The position numbers and the translations under genes were made by a program. DNA of 64,000 nt, from the NCBI GenBank assembly GCA_037042915.1, contig CM073193.1, forward strand, positions 2,108,001 through 2,172,000, in the 5' to 3' direction. Under the pieces are notes generated by a model. The model was not told the origin of the DNA. It did no database searches and worked only from the letters and a program-made list of their open reading frames with translations. This DNA is from Auricularia sp. M13 (Eukaryota; Basidiomycota; Agaricomycetes; Auriculariales; Auriculariaceae). Shown in pieces: positions 23,219 to 34,200 of the stretch. Within the stretch, counting starts at the first letter, position 1. Each line of letters opens with the position of its first letter.

Positions 23219-24580
23219 GGCGAGGTTGTGATGCGTGGACTGTGATGGACTTTGCTGTTCTGTTTCATGGCTTTCGTCTGTAATCTGCGTTGGGCTATAC
23301 TGTAAAAGTTTTTGGCTGATATTCAATGAACTATAGATGTGCTGCAACCTATTACTCTGACTGGGCTGCCTCCATCATTGGCTCGAACTCGCACAGCCTG
23401 ATCAAGTCCAGATCAGGTGGCTGTCAAAGTGGTTATCTCTCGCAAACACGCGCAAATCTCAGATAACATCGGTTCCTTCTTCCACGCGGCCGACGACAAG
23501 TCTCAATTTCAGGGACTCTGGCTGGGAGGTGGAATCCACTTGTCACGAGTAACAGAAGAGTTAGGTTGTCAAGATGCCGGGCGTCCCGTGTGGGCACGAA
23601 TGGCCGGAAAAAACTGGCAGCTTGAACCCTTCAGCACAGGCCGCCCAATTTTCTTCATTTCTAAAGTCAGTACACGCCGTAGTCGTACATAGTACAGTCG
23701 TCGGTCAGGCAATGTTCATGCCACCGCTTTGCAGGCGACGGTGCTCGTGATGATATCAAGTAACCGCTGTCTTGAGGCGTCTGCGGGTAACTTGTAGTAC
23801 TTCGAATGTGTGATCAACCAGCATACCTCGCTATTCCTTCGGGAACACCTACCTTCTTCAGCAAAGTCCAGTCACAAAAGTCGGATATGCGCGACAAAGG
23901 CACAATGGAGCCCTCCGTCGCAGCGCGCATCGCCGTTTCTATCGATTCCGGAGATGTCGATCCAGCTTCAGCACCTGAGCACACACGCAGGACGAGGAGT
24001 CGTTGACTGCTGTCCGAAACGCCAAAGCGACGAATCGCCTCCGAAATCTATGACCATGAGATTGTATAACATTCCAAAGTATGAAGCGCACATTGTTTGT
24101 TGGGTTAAGAGCCCAAAGAATCTCGGAGTGGATTGTTTTTGTCCTGAGTGCCCCTCGCGAGTCTGTAAGCAAGGCGTAGAGCAGAGCTGTTTGAAGATGG
24201 AGATCGCTAGCGACCTGAGCAGCACAAACGACTAAACGACAACCTGGCTAATATTTCAGAGCGGGTAACGCACGAGAGACGCGTCGATAAATGCGAAATT
24301 GACAGCCTCGCGTTCAGCGTCGCCGTCCGCGCCAGGCATTGTGCTCGCGGATATCAACCTGGCCCGCAGCGCCTTCGCATTCTGAACGCCGTCAAATAAG
24401 GCGACGTGGACAACGGCGTTGAATACGGGGAACGGCCAGGACTCCATTTCAGCAGACGCGGATGATCGCGGTCGCGGTGCAAGATGCTGTTCCTGGAAGT
24501 CGGAGTTGCGATACGCGGCCACGCTTCCCTTCCTCAGCTCCGATTCTTTCTCTTCGTCGACCGGTTTCGTTGCTGCAGCT
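23219..24580. other. Intergenic stretch without a recognised gene
   Basis: 1.36 kb. Frames are short and lack motifs. A GAGTTCGAGCC-like string near 23380 (minus sense) looked like a tRNA B box but no tRNA fold forms. The right end presumably holds the promoter of the EPS1-like gene. Confidence 0.45.
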
Positions 24581-27057
24581 ATGCGGTTCTTTGCGCTGCC
24601 CATCGGGCTATGGGCGCTCTCGTTGCTTGTATCAGTATCCGCCGCCGCGCCCGCAGACCCCAAGAAGGCCAAGAAGAAGAAACCGCCCGCGCCGCCCATT
24701 GGAAAGCAGCTGACCCTGGGAGACTTCAACAAAACCATAGCCCGCGAATATTGGTAAATGACTGCATTCGGTGTATGAGCTTATGTTAATGTATATCAAT
24801 TGCAGGTTTGTTGAATTCTATTCGCCCAGCTGTCCGCATTGCAGGCGGTTTGCGCCGACGTGGAAGGAGTTCGTAGAGGGCCCCATAAAGGACACACCCA
24901 GATTGCATTTTGCCCAGGTCAACTGTCTGGCTCAGGGTGGTGAGTCCTTTGAAATGGCCTGTTCGCGTGCGCCAGCAGCAAGCGCGATGCTGGCTCAGCG
25001 CTTCTTTCCTAATTTCGGCGCAGTGCTGACCTATACCACGGCCAGACCTGTGCAATGCCCAAGGAGTACAAGGATACCCAGAACTGAACTTGTACGTGCT
25101 CGTTTCTTATCATTGCATACGACCAGTCGTCTGCCACTTTTGTTCGAGGATACCATCGTCTCGATGGACAAGTATGCGAGAGAATGGTTGTTCAACGTTC
25201 AACCTCTAAACAAGTCTCCGGCTTACCTGCAGAAGGATATGGAGATTTCCTTGAAATTTTCACCTCTGTGTATCCCGTCTCTTTAGCTGTGCCTCTGACA
25301 GTAATTTGCAGCTTCCATGACGGCAGACGAATTGGCCAATTTGGGGACGACAGACTCATTGACAAGATGACTGCGTTCGTGCAGACCGAAATAAAGAAGC
25401 ACGATGCTGAATCTCTGGCCTCATCATCGACGCCGTCCTCTACGTCGTCGTCGTCGTCTTCCTCGGCAGCGGCCGTCGAGAAACCGACACAAGCGATCGC
25501 AAAGGAAGAGAAGCCCGACGCCCAGGTCCACGAGCATGACCACGAGCACGAGCACGAGGAGCACGAACGTCATCAACACGACGCGGAGGAGGATGCGCTG
25601 CTGCCCGCCGTGCGCACCGCAAACCCATCCGGCACGGTCCTCGCCCTCAACCCAGATACACTTCCTGGCGCCGTAGCCGAGGGCCCCGTCTTTGTCAAGT
25701 TCTTCGCGCCATGGTGTGGCCATTGCAAGAAGCTCGCTCCTAGTACGTGCAGCATAAACGCGCCGCAGGCTTCTGCCAGCTAACGTTGAATGAAGCTTGG
25801 GTCACGCTCGCGCAGAAGATGCAAAACAAGCTGACTATCGCGGAAGTCAACTGTGACGAGTTCCAGAGCTTCTGCAAAGAACAGGGCGTCCAGGGTTATC
25901 CCCAGATGTTCCTCTACTCCGGTGGCAAGAAACTCGAGTACACGGGCGGTCGAACTTTGGAGCCGCTGGAGAAATACGCGACCAAGGCTGCTGCACCGTG
26001 CGTTTTCAACTGAACCACTTGTGTCGTGGTGCTTATTGGATTATTTCAGGGCTGTTGATTTCATCCAGTACACGCAGTTTAAGACCGCGTTAAAGGAGCA
26101 AGATGTCTTCTTCATTTATGTTTTCCAGACGGGCGATAACACCATGACTGTACGCTCCTCTGCCTCGGTTCAAAGCATGATCCTGACACATACATAATCC
26201 AACAGAAAGTCGTGGAGGAGGCTGCGAAGCCGCTCGTGGGCAACCCGGCGATCTACAAGTCGTCCGACATGCGGATCCCGCAAATGTTCGACCGCGTGCA
26301 CTCGCCCGCGCTCCTCGCGCTCAAGTCGGGCAAATTGCAGGCGACGCTGCCGCTGGACAGCTCGCAGACGCCGGACTACCTGGCGGGCTGGCTGCTCGCG
26401 CACCGCCTGCCGCTCGCGCTCGAGCTGAGCCCGGAGAACTTCCAGGAGGTGATGAAGTCGCCCGCGAAGCCGCTCGTCGTGCTCGCGGCCATCGACCCCG
26501 CCGCGCGCGAGGCGGACGAGGTCAAGGGCAAGGTGCGCGCCATTGCGGAGGCGTGGCGCGACGACCCGAAGGGGAAGCGCGAGGTCGTGCATGTGTGGAT
26601 GGACGGCGTCAAGTGGGCCAGCTGGCTCAAGAGCATGTACGGCATCACGCCGCCGTGGCCTAAGGTCGTCATTGTTGACCATTCGGTATGTTTGCGTTTG
26701 CATTTTCGTCGTTTCCGTCGTCCTGATGAGTGTCACTTGCAGCGTCTGATATACTACGACGCGGACGCCAAAGGGCGACCGATCGAGTTCGACAGAGATA
26801 GCGTGCGGCACGCGCTGAAGGACGCGCTGGAGGGCAAGTCCGTCGTGCGGCACTCGGAGAACATGGTGGAGCGCGGCGTGCGCCGCGTCGAGCAGTCGTT
26901 CGACGCCGGTTGGACGGCCGTACAGAACAACTTGCTGCTCTCGCTCGTCGGCTTCGGAGCACTCGCCGTCGTCGCCGGCACCGCGTTCAAGCGCTGCTTG
27001 CGCGTCGACCATAGTGTCTATGTCCCGCACCACGCCCAAGGAGCGCGGTTGGATTAG
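24581..27057 (+). CDS. ER membrane thioredoxin/PDI-family protein, EPS1-like
   Basis: Likely a membrane-bound disulfide isomerase of the ER lumen. Eight exons: 24581-24753, 24806-24939, 25046-25091, 25312-25742, 25796-25997, 26050-26149, 26206-26685 and 26743-27057, in phase, 626 residues. MRFFALPIGLWALSLLVSVS is a signal peptide. The first thioredoxin domain has the active site SPSCPHCRRFAP; the second has FAPWCGHCKKLAP near residue 254. A serine run and a His/Glu-rich linker (HEHDHEHEHEEHERH) lie between them. YPELNLF and YPQMFLY are the usual cis-proline strands. A transmembrane helix (LLLSLVGFGALAVVAGTAF) near the C-terminus replaces a KDEL signal, as in yeast Eps1. Intron 3 is 220 bases, unusually long here, and could hide another exon. 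Confidence 0.88.
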
Positions 27058-27302
27058 AGTGCTGGTGGCTAATTTTTCGTACCGGTGCTGTAGAGCGTGG
27101 CGTCCGCTGTCCTGTTATAAGTTATTTGCTGCGATACAGTACGGGATTTATGTGACATTTTCTTGTAGTATGGAATATCCAAGCCATCCTTCTCTGTGCT
27201 ATTGGAGCTTGGATGTGCCTGATAAAGTGAGCTGCTGTTGCAATGAATGACCGGGACACATTGCTCTGTGTTTCAGACATTGGTTTCAGTGACGCACGAT
27301 AG

Positions 27303-28850
27303 TTACACCGGCAGCTCAGAGTCTGGTAAAACGTTCTCCTCCACGGTTTCTCCCAGAAAGTAACGAACCTGGGCGACATACCAAGGTGCAGCTGAAGCGC
27401 CAGCGAACACGATAGTTTTGATTGCAACAGGTCCGTTAGGCAACGCGCTGGCAAGTTTCCGCGCGGAAAGAACGTCGACAAGCCCGGCGCCTGGATCGCT
27501 GCGCCAGCTGAAAGTGATAGACTCAAGCAAAGGCCACATCCACTCGCCGGAAACAGCGTGCGGGCTCGCCAGCGCCGAAATAAACTCGCTGGACACTTTG
27601 CAGCGCGTGAATCTTACGCGGCGCAGAGCGGACAGCGGGCGCAGGATGTCGGCTGCGCGCCAGCTAAGCGCATCCTCGGTGTTGATCAGCAGGTCGGCGA
27701 GCGTGGCCTGGATAGTGGGAATCAGCGGCTGGAGATTCGAGATGAGTTTCGTCGTGATTTTGTAGTCCGCAAGCGCGGGCATGGACAGCAGCGGCGCGTT
27801 GGCGGAGAGCATGGCGCAGGCGGGCGAGTCGCTGACGAGGGAGCGTAAGACAGGTAAGGAAACCGGGAAGCCCTGGCCATCTCGCAGGCGGTCGTCGCCG
27901 GTGGCGATTCGATAGAAGCCGATGTCCAGGGACTCGAGGCGCGGCGCGGAGCGCAGGATGCCCCAAACGATGGAGCAGGATACCAGGACCCGTAGCTCCA
28001 TGTGTACGAGCCCTAGAAGGGGTGTTGGAGGTATCGCAAATATCACGTTGTCGTCCTGAGAGACGAAGTGGCGCAGTTTGGGGCAGATGGGCAGAAACGG
28101 ATCGAGTCGTTCTTCCCAATCGGGCGAGCATTTCGCATCCATGCGACGAAAAGACGCAGATTCAAGCAGAGGCGTTGGATTCCGCAGAAATGTCAACTCC
28201 TGTCTGGGCACCTCGATGACGGGGAAGAATATGACTATTCTTTGCCATCTGAACGCGGACTCAGCCAGTGCGGTGCAGATTGTGGTGTGGTCCTTGGTCC
28301 ACTGGCCTATCTTGTCCCAAGGCAGCAAGACCTGAAGCGGTGCGCGTGCTGACCGTCTTACGAGAAGAGAAATAAGGCTCAGCCTGCTCTTGAGACCCTT
28401 CGACCCTGGAGGATAGACAAGGACGTAGGTCCATAGTGCAGATGTTCGTGTCGCCACAGATCGCCAGAGCGTATTGACAGCTGCGAGCCTAAAGGGGGCG
28501 CGGAGGCCTTCTCGATGATACTCGCACTCGCTGGTGGCCCAGTCTGTGACCGCTGTTTCGTGATAGATTTTGAGAAAGATTTCGCGCCAGATCTCGGCGG
28601 GGACGCGCGCCACCAAGCGAGGAAGGAGTCGATACCGCAACTCTTCGGTGCTATAGGACAATTCCTCCTTGCGTCCTCGTAATTCGTTCAATTGGGCCTG
28701 CACGGTGTCGAGGTGCGCGCTGGCTGCGTCATACGCTGCCTTGGCATTCCGCTCTGCCGCTTCAAGGTCGGAAATGTGTCGCTCGAGACTTGCCAGCTGG
28801 CCTCTGTCGTACCTTAAGCGCAGTTCAAGCGTGCTGAGCCCTGGCGACAT
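27303..28850 (-). CDS. F-box protein with N-terminal coiled coil
   Basis: Single-exon gene of 515 residues; F-box proteins recruit substrates to SCF ubiquitin ligases. The start is the ATG at 28850 (MSPGLSTLELRL). Residues about 10-75 form a coiled coil (LERHISDLEAAERNAKAAYD). The F-box core follows near residue 83 (RVPAEIWREIFLKIYHE). The remainder is leucine-rich with repeated segments such as LRHFVSQ, LVHMELRVLV and LRSLVSD that resemble the irregular leucine-rich tails of the large Agaricomycete F-box family. No intron is seen. The substrate is unknown. Confidence 0.82.
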   Translation of the reverse strand: MSPGLSTLELRLRYDRGQLASLERHISDLEAAERNAKAAYDAASAHLDTVQAQLNELRGRKEELSYSTEELRYRLLPRLVARVPAEIWREIFLKIYHETAVTDWATSECEYHREGLRAPFRLAAVNTLWRSVATRTSALWTYVLVYPPGSKGLKSRLSLISLLVRRSARAPLQVLLPWDKIGQWTKDHTTICTALAESAFRWQRIVIFFPVIEVPRQELTFLRNPTPLLESASFRRMDAKCSPDWEERLDPFLPICPKLRHFVSQDDNVIFAIPPTPLLGLVHMELRVLVSCSIVWGILRSAPRLESLDIGFYRIATGDDRLRDGQGFPVSLPVLRSLVSDSPACAMLSANAPLLSMPALADYKITTKLISNLQPLIPTIQATLADLLINTEDALSWRAADILRPLSALRRVRFTRCKVSSEFISALASPHAVSGEWMWPLLESITFSWRSDPGAGLVDVLSARKLASALPNGPVAIKTIVFAGASAAPWYVAQVRYFLGETVEENVLPDSELPV

Positions 28851-29072
28851 CGGAAGCAGGCGTAGCAGGTCAAGACGCAACAAAACAACCACAAATTTGG
28901 TTTCGATTGTTCGTGATCCATCACATGACGAGGAACAGCTCAGAAAAACCTTGAACTTGGAGAAAACAGGCTCTCAGCTACCTCATGCTGCACCGCATGT
29001 GACATTGGGAATGCTCCTTAACAGAAAAAATACGGCCGCACCAGATCTCATGCAAGAACCCGTACCCGCTCT

Positions 29073-29578
29073 TCATTGGCCCCCAGATGCCGCGTCACTG
29101 GTATTTGCGAGAGGAACGGCGTTCTTTCCGTCAAAAACTTCCTCCTTGAGATCGTGCACGTCGACTGGAAGATTGTCCACGCAGCGAACGTTGACTACGG
29201 CCATACCGAAGACATTCGACCCTATGTGGATCCCGCACACGGGGCAGAACGAATGGTCAGCGCTGCCTGTGTTCCATTTGTACGCGGTCAGCTGGTCCCA
29301 GCCGCCTTTCGTCCATGTCAAGCTATCGAGCTTCATGTAACTATCACATCGTTCATGATCAGACGCAACTTCCACAGATCAGACTTAACAACCTACATGT
29401 GGAGGCCTCCACGTTTTGTGCAGAACGAGCAGTTGCAAGACCTCACAACGAGTTGATCTGGAGGCGGCGCGGTGCATGAGAACTTGACGCGGCCACAATG
29501 GCAGCCCCCGGTGTAGGTGTAGGGCGTATATGTGCCAGGTATGAGGATGTTAGGCGGTTCAGTTGTGAAGGCAGGCAT
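29073..29578 (-). CDS. GFA/CENP-V domain protein (glutathione-dependent formaldehyde-activating family)
   Basis: Two exons, 29578-29397 and 29340-29073, with a 56-base intron (GTAGGT...TAG) in phase, encode 149 residues. The zinc-binding cysteines typical of the GFA fold are present: GGCHCGRVKF, then SCNCSFCTKRG, and later HSFCPVCGIHIG. VNVRCVDNLPVDV is a usual family segment. Members of this family are small cytosolic proteins; formaldehyde activation is shown only for a few bacterial ones, so the reaction here is unknown. It looks complete. Confidence 0.86.
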
Positions 29579-29753
29579 GGCTGTGGGTAGGTACGAGCTA
29601 ATGCTGCTGGTTGCCGCTCTTTTTAAAGATGTTCACTGCGCCGCATGTCAGCTGAGTCAACAGAGAAACCGCGTGTGATGCGGCATGCCTCCGGGCATTA
29701 CATAAGCAGAGCTGCTCGTCTTCATGCGATATTCATCCCGGGGCTCTCAACAT

Positions 29754-30463
29754 TTAATCTCGACACGCCCAAGTCGCATCTCGTAGCTGTGGCGGTCCTA
29801 GTCGTTCATACGCGCCGGCAGGTTGCTGCTCCCCGAGGCATTCCGAAAGCGTCACAAGGCGAAACCCTCGCATCATCGCCCATTCCGCAATCCTACGTCC
29901 CAGCACTCGTGAAGTAGTTTCCAGAGGATCGTGCATGAGCGCCACAAAGCTCGACCGCCCTTCAGCGTGAGAGACGAGACGACGAAAGGAGTCTTCCGGC
30001 GTCCGTCCTTCATACGCAATACCGGTCAAACGAGCGCAGGGCTGGCAAGCTGACGTGAGACTCACGGTTCCAGTCTTCGGAATCGCCGTCCCACAAGGCG
30101 ATCTTGTAATCCATCTCACGCAGTTTCGCACGCACTGTGTCGTTCACACGCCCATACGGAGGCCGGATCCACCGCGGTCGGACGCCCAAGATCTTGTCGA
30201 GCGCGACTTCGAGCTTACTGATTTCGCCGTTCAGTCGCGGTGGGGGAAGGGTGTCAAGAGCGGGATGGCTCCAGGTGTGCGAAGCGATCTGATGGCCGGT
30301 GTAAAATGCTCTGCAAAGGAAGCTCTATCAGTTCTACTGTGAAGCATTGTGTCCTGCAACAAAGATATACTTTTCCAATACGCGAGTGCGGTCGAGGTCG
30401 TAGAGACAACCGTAGAGATTCCCGCAGACGAAAAAGGTTGCCTTCGCCCCGATTGCGTTCAAG
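29754..30463 (-). pseudogene. 5'-truncated CE4 polysaccharide (chitin) deacetylase
   Basis: Three exons remain: 30463-30371, 30310-30066 and 30007-29754, in agreeing phase. They give GAKATFFVCGNLYGCLYD, TGHQIASHTWSHPALD (the H-x3-H metal motif), RWIRPPYGRVND and ALWDGDSEDW, and end in a tail with SFVALMHDP. The first NodB motif (TFDDGP-like, with the catalytic base) should lie just upstream but is not present between 30464 and 30780. The gene start is therefore missing, and the loss borders the Helitron region. As it stands it could not make a complete deacetylase. Confidence 0.8.
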
Positions 30464-30570
30464 CTACAAGACGAACCTGCGCTACGCTTCGGTCTCAGTA
30501 AACTTATGGCTGAGCAAATATCCACAATTCCACCGGGCAAACTTATCTACTTCATGAATCAACCAATATT

Positions 30571-30765
30571 ATGTTCTGTGCAACGATAGATTCACTACGA
30601 CGGTCTACTAAAGAGGCCGCCTTCCGGCAATGGGCTGCCGATCTCGACAAAACATGTGCGATACTCCGTGAAGACCGTGAAAAATTCGCCGACGCGACAT
30701 ACTCGAGCGAAGCCTTGATTATCCGCATTTCAGCGAGGGCGCTGGAACGCACGGCCTTTTGGTAA
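30571..30765 (+). CDS. Possible short coding fragment
   Basis: A 64-codon frame from ATG to TAA with a charged, helical composition (WAADLDKTCAILREDREKF). No family is recognised. Its place between a truncated gene and a Helitron replication gene makes a captured exon scrap plausible, but this is inference. Confidence 0.25.
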   Translation: MFCATIDSLRRSTKEAAFRQWAADLDKTCAILREDREKFADATYSSEALIIRISARALERTAFW

Positions 30766-30837
30766 AACCTCTACATTTAAACCCACCTGACAGACAGTAA
30801 GAAACGACACTGTCTTGGAACTTCTAGCCGTAATCCG

Positions 30838-30943
30838 TAATGTCTCACAACTTTTATGTACAACCCGTAATGTCTCACAACTTTCATGTGCAATCAGTAA
30901 TGTCTCACAACTTTAATGTGTGCCAGTAGCGTCTCAGGACTGT
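30838..30943 (+). repeat. 30-bp direct repeats (iteron-like) upstream of the Rep gene
   Basis: TAATGTCTCACAACTTT starts at 30838, 30868 and 30898, an exact 30-base period. The spacers are also alike (ATGTACAACCCG, ATGTGCAATCAG). A fourth, weaker copy (TAGCGTCTCAGGACTGT) lies at about 30927-30943. Confidence 0.85.
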
Positions 30944-31274
30944 TGTGATGCCTTACTTGGACGGAGAAGGTGCTCCTGGAGGGAGATCCGGCGGTATACT
31001 TCCGAACTATTCCTGAACCCTTAAGGTTCAGGTCTCTCCGACGCGAAAAAGTCTAGGACCAGAGCTAGGGACAATTTCCTTTTTAGTAGCCGCTAAACTG
31101 GAAAGGGTATCCGAAAAGGCACGGCGTTAGCCGTACGACACTCTTGGACCGTGTCTTTACACTCTTTATTGTGTCACGCGTTTATCCCCACTCTAAGACT
31201 GTACTACACACTCCTTGCCTTCACCACCTTGCTCTGCAAATTCAACAACTACCGCGTCGCCAACTCTGCCTGCT

Positions 31275-34200
31275 ATGTCCACCGATTCTAAGAAACGCCC
31301 ACACTCGACCGAGATGTACGTTCATTTTCGTGTTGCATTTGCAATACTCAGCATCACTTCTAGTGGCGCCCATCCCCCTCGCAAGCGTCCGCGCATCGTT
31401 CGACCGTATGCAACGGCGCCTATTATGTCCCTTGCTCCTGCCGTAGAGTCGTATGTCGCGTTGCTGGATTTCATAGCTTCATGTTGATCGACCTTCCTCG
31501 CTACAGTCCTGGTCCTAGCATCATGCCCGTTGGATCTCCTTCTGTCTCCTCAGAGAGCGTGAGGTACGCCGCATACTAGCTCCATATTTTCACTTTTTGA
31601 TAGAATTGTAGCTATGCGAAATCGTCTCGTCGGCGCCAGCGCAAGTCGCCAGCGTCCATAATTTCCGCGCGTGGATCTGCTACGACGTATGTATGACATG
31701 TTTCAGTATGTCAATGTTCGTCTGATGCTCGAATCGTAGCTCTATGGACGGTGGCGCTACGCCCGCTGCCCACGGCATGCCGTCCATGATGTATGTCTGG
31801 CAGCTATCGGCGACCGTTGACCCTACCATGGCGGCTGCGGGCAGTCAGAACGTACACGAAGGCGGCGGGTCTGCTCTGTGCTTTCGCCCAGCAATTCCTG
31901 TTCTTTCTTCGGAGAGCGCTGCACTGCCTGTGCATGGTGATGATACGATGGTTGATGGCACGATGAACGATGGCTCGATGAACGATGGCTCGATGAACGA
32001 TGGCACGATGAACGATGACACGATGAACGATGGCACGATGAACGCTGGCACGCTGCACGATGACGATATCCACGGTGATGATGATAAGTCCGGTTCGCGC
32101 GATGCTGCTATGCGGTCTATAGTCATCGATAAGACTGGCAACGGCTTGACGTTTGAGGAACTTCCTTTGGCAACGTTAAACGATGAGTCCTTGCGCGTAG
32201 TTTTGGCTGCACATCACATCCCGCACGGCGGATCGCAAAAAGACGGACGGTATCGCGAGCTGGCTTTGTCTCATAGCTGCAGTCCGTATTGCGAGCATAT
32301 CCTCTTTGGCTTCGTCGAAAGGCAGACTGAACACAAAATGCCAGACGCGGAGCGAGTTTGGGATCATTACACCCGTCTGGTTCAAATCCCCGAGGCCGCA
32401 CCTTTCCCTCCAGAATCCTCTTCTGACGACGAAATCGACTACATTCGTCGGTATCTCGGCCGGCTGGTGAACCCAAACTATGACGAGGTCGTCTGCGCAT
32501 CTTGCTCTGGTATTCTTGCGCTTAATAAATCGACGATTCAACGCGTATCGCGTAGCCATCTCGCGGTTCTCGTTGACCCAGAACTGCCTTCCGGTGTGTT
32601 TCCTACAGGCTATGACCGTAATGCCGTTGGTGATGCCATGCTTGACTGCGACGGGATCGTGTCGCTGACTCCGGACATCATTTTGAGATTCTGCTCGCCT
32701 TGCTGGTCGCGTTTGCGCACGTATAGAATGCCTACTCGAGCGCTTGCCAACAAAACTTACACAGGCTGGGATAATGTTCCCGAACACATCCGCGAGCTCT
32801 TTCTTAAGGCAACGATCCTTGAGCTTTCTCTTATTGCTCGGTATCGAGCGCGGTGTACTGTTTTCAAGTTTAGTCGGAAGGAAGGCAGTCCCGACTACGG
32901 CAAGCCTCCTCTAATCTCGCAGACGTACAGCAAGGGGCATGTCATCACTTTCGCAAATGGTAATATGAACCTACTTGACGTTTTGCCGCCTTCTCCGAAC
33001 GAGTTGAATGAGTCCATATCCGTTATCTTCGTTGGTAGTGTGCTTCCCCCGCCGGAAGAATTGAAGCGCTGTACGCCGTTGCTTATGCGCCGTCCTGTCG
33101 TGGTGCCTTTACTACAGTGGCTGAAGTCTTCGCACAGGTTATACTACGACGTGACCATTAGCCAAGAGAACCTCGATGCCCTTCTTCCAGGCCAGGAAGC
33201 GGGTTTGCCAACCGGCTTACAGATCCAGCTCGTAACTTCATCAGGGACAGAAACCGCGTCTCAACCCACTGTTCCTGTCGAAGAGCTGCAAGCTTCTGAT
33301 ATCTCGCAGGTTCCTATTGCCTCTTCCGGTATCATAGGGCGGTCCATCTCTGACTTAACTGTCCAGGAAATGAAGATGATGTCTCTGTCGAGTTGGCGAC
33401 GCGGTGGATCGTCCTTCACGGTCCCGCACGGAAAGACGCCATTGTCTGAATGGCATAATCCAGACCTGTTCTGCGGCGCGTTTCCTCATTTGTTTCCTTT
33501 CGGCATCGGTGGAATGGATAATCCAGCGACAGGTTTGTCGTTGGAAGATCACGCTCAACTTTTACTCAACCGAAAGTGTAGGAGGTTTTCGACTGACCAT
33601 TCTTTCATGTACGTCGCGATGAATATTATTCTGCGTCGTCGTGTTAGCTCTGCCACTACTTTTAGAGTGAATCGCTCTGATTATACTGCCGCTGACGACT
33701 TCTTTGCGGCGGTCGATAAGGATGTCCTGTCGACGCTTCAAGAGCGCGCCAAAAAGAACAACGGCTTCGTGCGAGGTGAAACCGAAGACGAGTTGGCTGC
33801 CATTCGCTTTGTGAACCGTTTGAGAAATGTGCCTATCAGCATGCCTGGTACGCCGGCTGCTAAAAAGTTGATGAGGAATGAGCTGAGGTCGACGACGTAC
33901 CTCGAAGGTATCTCCACGTTGTTCATCACGCTTAACCCCCCTGATCTTCATCATCCACTGTTCTGTAAGCTCGCCGGGCTTGACATTGATCTTTCTCAGC
34001 GTTTGCCTGCCAATTTACCCGGAGATTTCGAACGCAAACGCCTCTTGGCACAGAATCCGACGGCTGCTGCGAAGTTTTTTGATCACATGGTCGACTTATT
34101 TCTGGCTGTAGTGGTCGGAATGGCTAACGATGGTAATGGGCTGTTCGGAAAGGTCAAAGCGTACTATGGCACCGTTGAGACGCAGCAGCGAGGATCGTTA

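Larger units (their letters stand above)
30464..31274. other. Junction between deacetylase fragment and Helitron gene
   Basis: Holds a possible 64-codon plus-strand frame (30571-30765, MFCATIDSLRRSTKEAAF...), the 30-bp tandem repeats (30838-30943) and the leader of the Helitron gene. The true left end of the Helitron must lie here, but no unmistakable 5'-TC terminus was identified. Confidence 0.45.

Noticed and set aside
23340-23450. tRNA-like B box (GAGTTCGAGCC, minus sense)
   Set aside because: No acceptor stem, D arm or anticodon arm could be formed around it.
26170-27039. Minus-strand frame of 289 codons
   Set aside because: Opposite strand of the EPS1-like exons 7-8; composition only.
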